Origin: Bacteroidales bacterium UBA4070
GTDB taxonomy: Bacteria > Bacteroidota > Bacteroidia > Bacteroidales > VadinHA17
Assembly (NCBI GenBank): GCA_002383485.1
Contig: DFYY01000028.1
Span: 1 to 38,431, forward strand
Reading direction: 5' to 3'
Length of the DNA: 38,431 nucleotides
A program made the translations under genes and the position numbers. Positions 38,405 to 38,431 of the stretch are shown here, piece by piece. Below the pieces are notes generated by a model. It did no database searches. It had not been told where the DNA came from and saw nothing but the letters and a program-made list of their open reading frames with translations. The stretch's first letter is position 1; every line of letters starts with the position of its first letter.

Positions 38405-38431
38405 TACAATTCTTATTGCTCTACGAGCAAT
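38405..38431 (-). repeat. Palindromic dispersed repeat, copy 4 (at window end)
   Basis: This is the exact reverse complement of 40-66 over all 27 bases, ending with the stem ATTGCTC/GAGCAAT. It is cut by the window end, so its full extent is unknown. It follows GCTT, as copy 2 does. Confidence 0.85.

Noticed and set aside
40..38431. A 38-kb transposon bounded by the 27-bp inverted repeats
   Set aside because: The content is core housekeeping genes without transposase or integrase, and further diverged copies lie inside the left end. A dispersed repeat is more likely.
1..38431. CRISPR array or defence island
   Set aside because: No regularly spaced identical repeats and no cas or restriction genes were seen. 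The repeats found are palindromic or short tandem types, and the AddAB-like pair is a general repair system.

Overview
This window looks like chromosomal DNA of a Bacteroidota (Bacteroidetes) bacterium. The evidence is (i) repeated -7 promoter elements of the TAnnTTTG type typical of that phylum, some with a TTG/TTTG box 19-20 bases upstream; (ii) lineage-typical gene pairings such as an oligoribonuclease-type DHH protein followed by GldI-like FKBP lipoproteins, rpsF-rpsR-rplI, and amidase-MCE; (iii) little sign of Shine-Dalgarno sequences. I see no phage, plasmid, CRISPR, rRNA or tRNA gene. Coding density is high and most genes are housekeeping. Both window ends carry the same palindromic repeat in opposite orientation, so the window may be a whole contig whose assembly stopped at a dispersed repeat.

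Layout, left to right. 1-259: cluster of palindromic repeat copies. 260-2049: outer-membrane beta-barrel protein and mnmA (minus). 2136-9375: tightly coupled AddA-like helicase/nuclease, a TIGR01212-type radical SAM protein and an AddB-like nuclease (plus). 9521-10690: ribH and a membrane-anchored TPR protein (minus). 10868-12280: recF and a DciA/DUF721 protein (plus). 12398-14609: an unrecognised 582-residue protein and ndk (minus). 14694-16786: DHH phosphoesterase and two FKBP-type lipoproteins (plus). 16869-20810: a sortilin/BNR-repeat exoprotein and an RsmI-like methylase (minus). 20927-21694: MBL-fold hydrolase (plus). 21847-22053: tiny lipoprotein (minus). 22229-25003: a large secreted glycosidase-like/SUMF1 fusion (plus). 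25065-30179: galK, dnaA, an MCE (MlaD-like) protein and an N-acetylmuramoyl-L-alanine amidase (minus). 30226-33409: lptD and ridA (plus). 33527-34612: rplI, rpsR, rpsF (minus). 34745-38315: dnaX, a sensor-less histidine kinase, a single-domain response regulator and ferritin (plus).

Functional themes. DNA replication and repair is over-represented: AddAB-like break processing, RecF, DciA, DnaA and DnaX, in separate transcription units. The second theme is the cell envelope: LptD, MCE protein, cell-wall amidase, several lipoproteins and a beta-barrel protein. The most unusual sequence signals are non-coding: a palindromic repeat family with compensated base changes, a 7-bp-periodic repeat at the 3' ends of two minus-strand genes, a pair of GGGTCTGAGACCC palindromes, and an A10 run in dnaX followed at once by a -1-frame stop codon, which predicts a short gamma form of the clamp-loader subunit. 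I found no clear undescribed defence or mobile system. The best novelty candidates are the AddA/radical SAM/AddB operon, the glycosidase-like/SUMF1 fusion, and the 582-residue protein with a transglutaminase-like Cys-His pattern.
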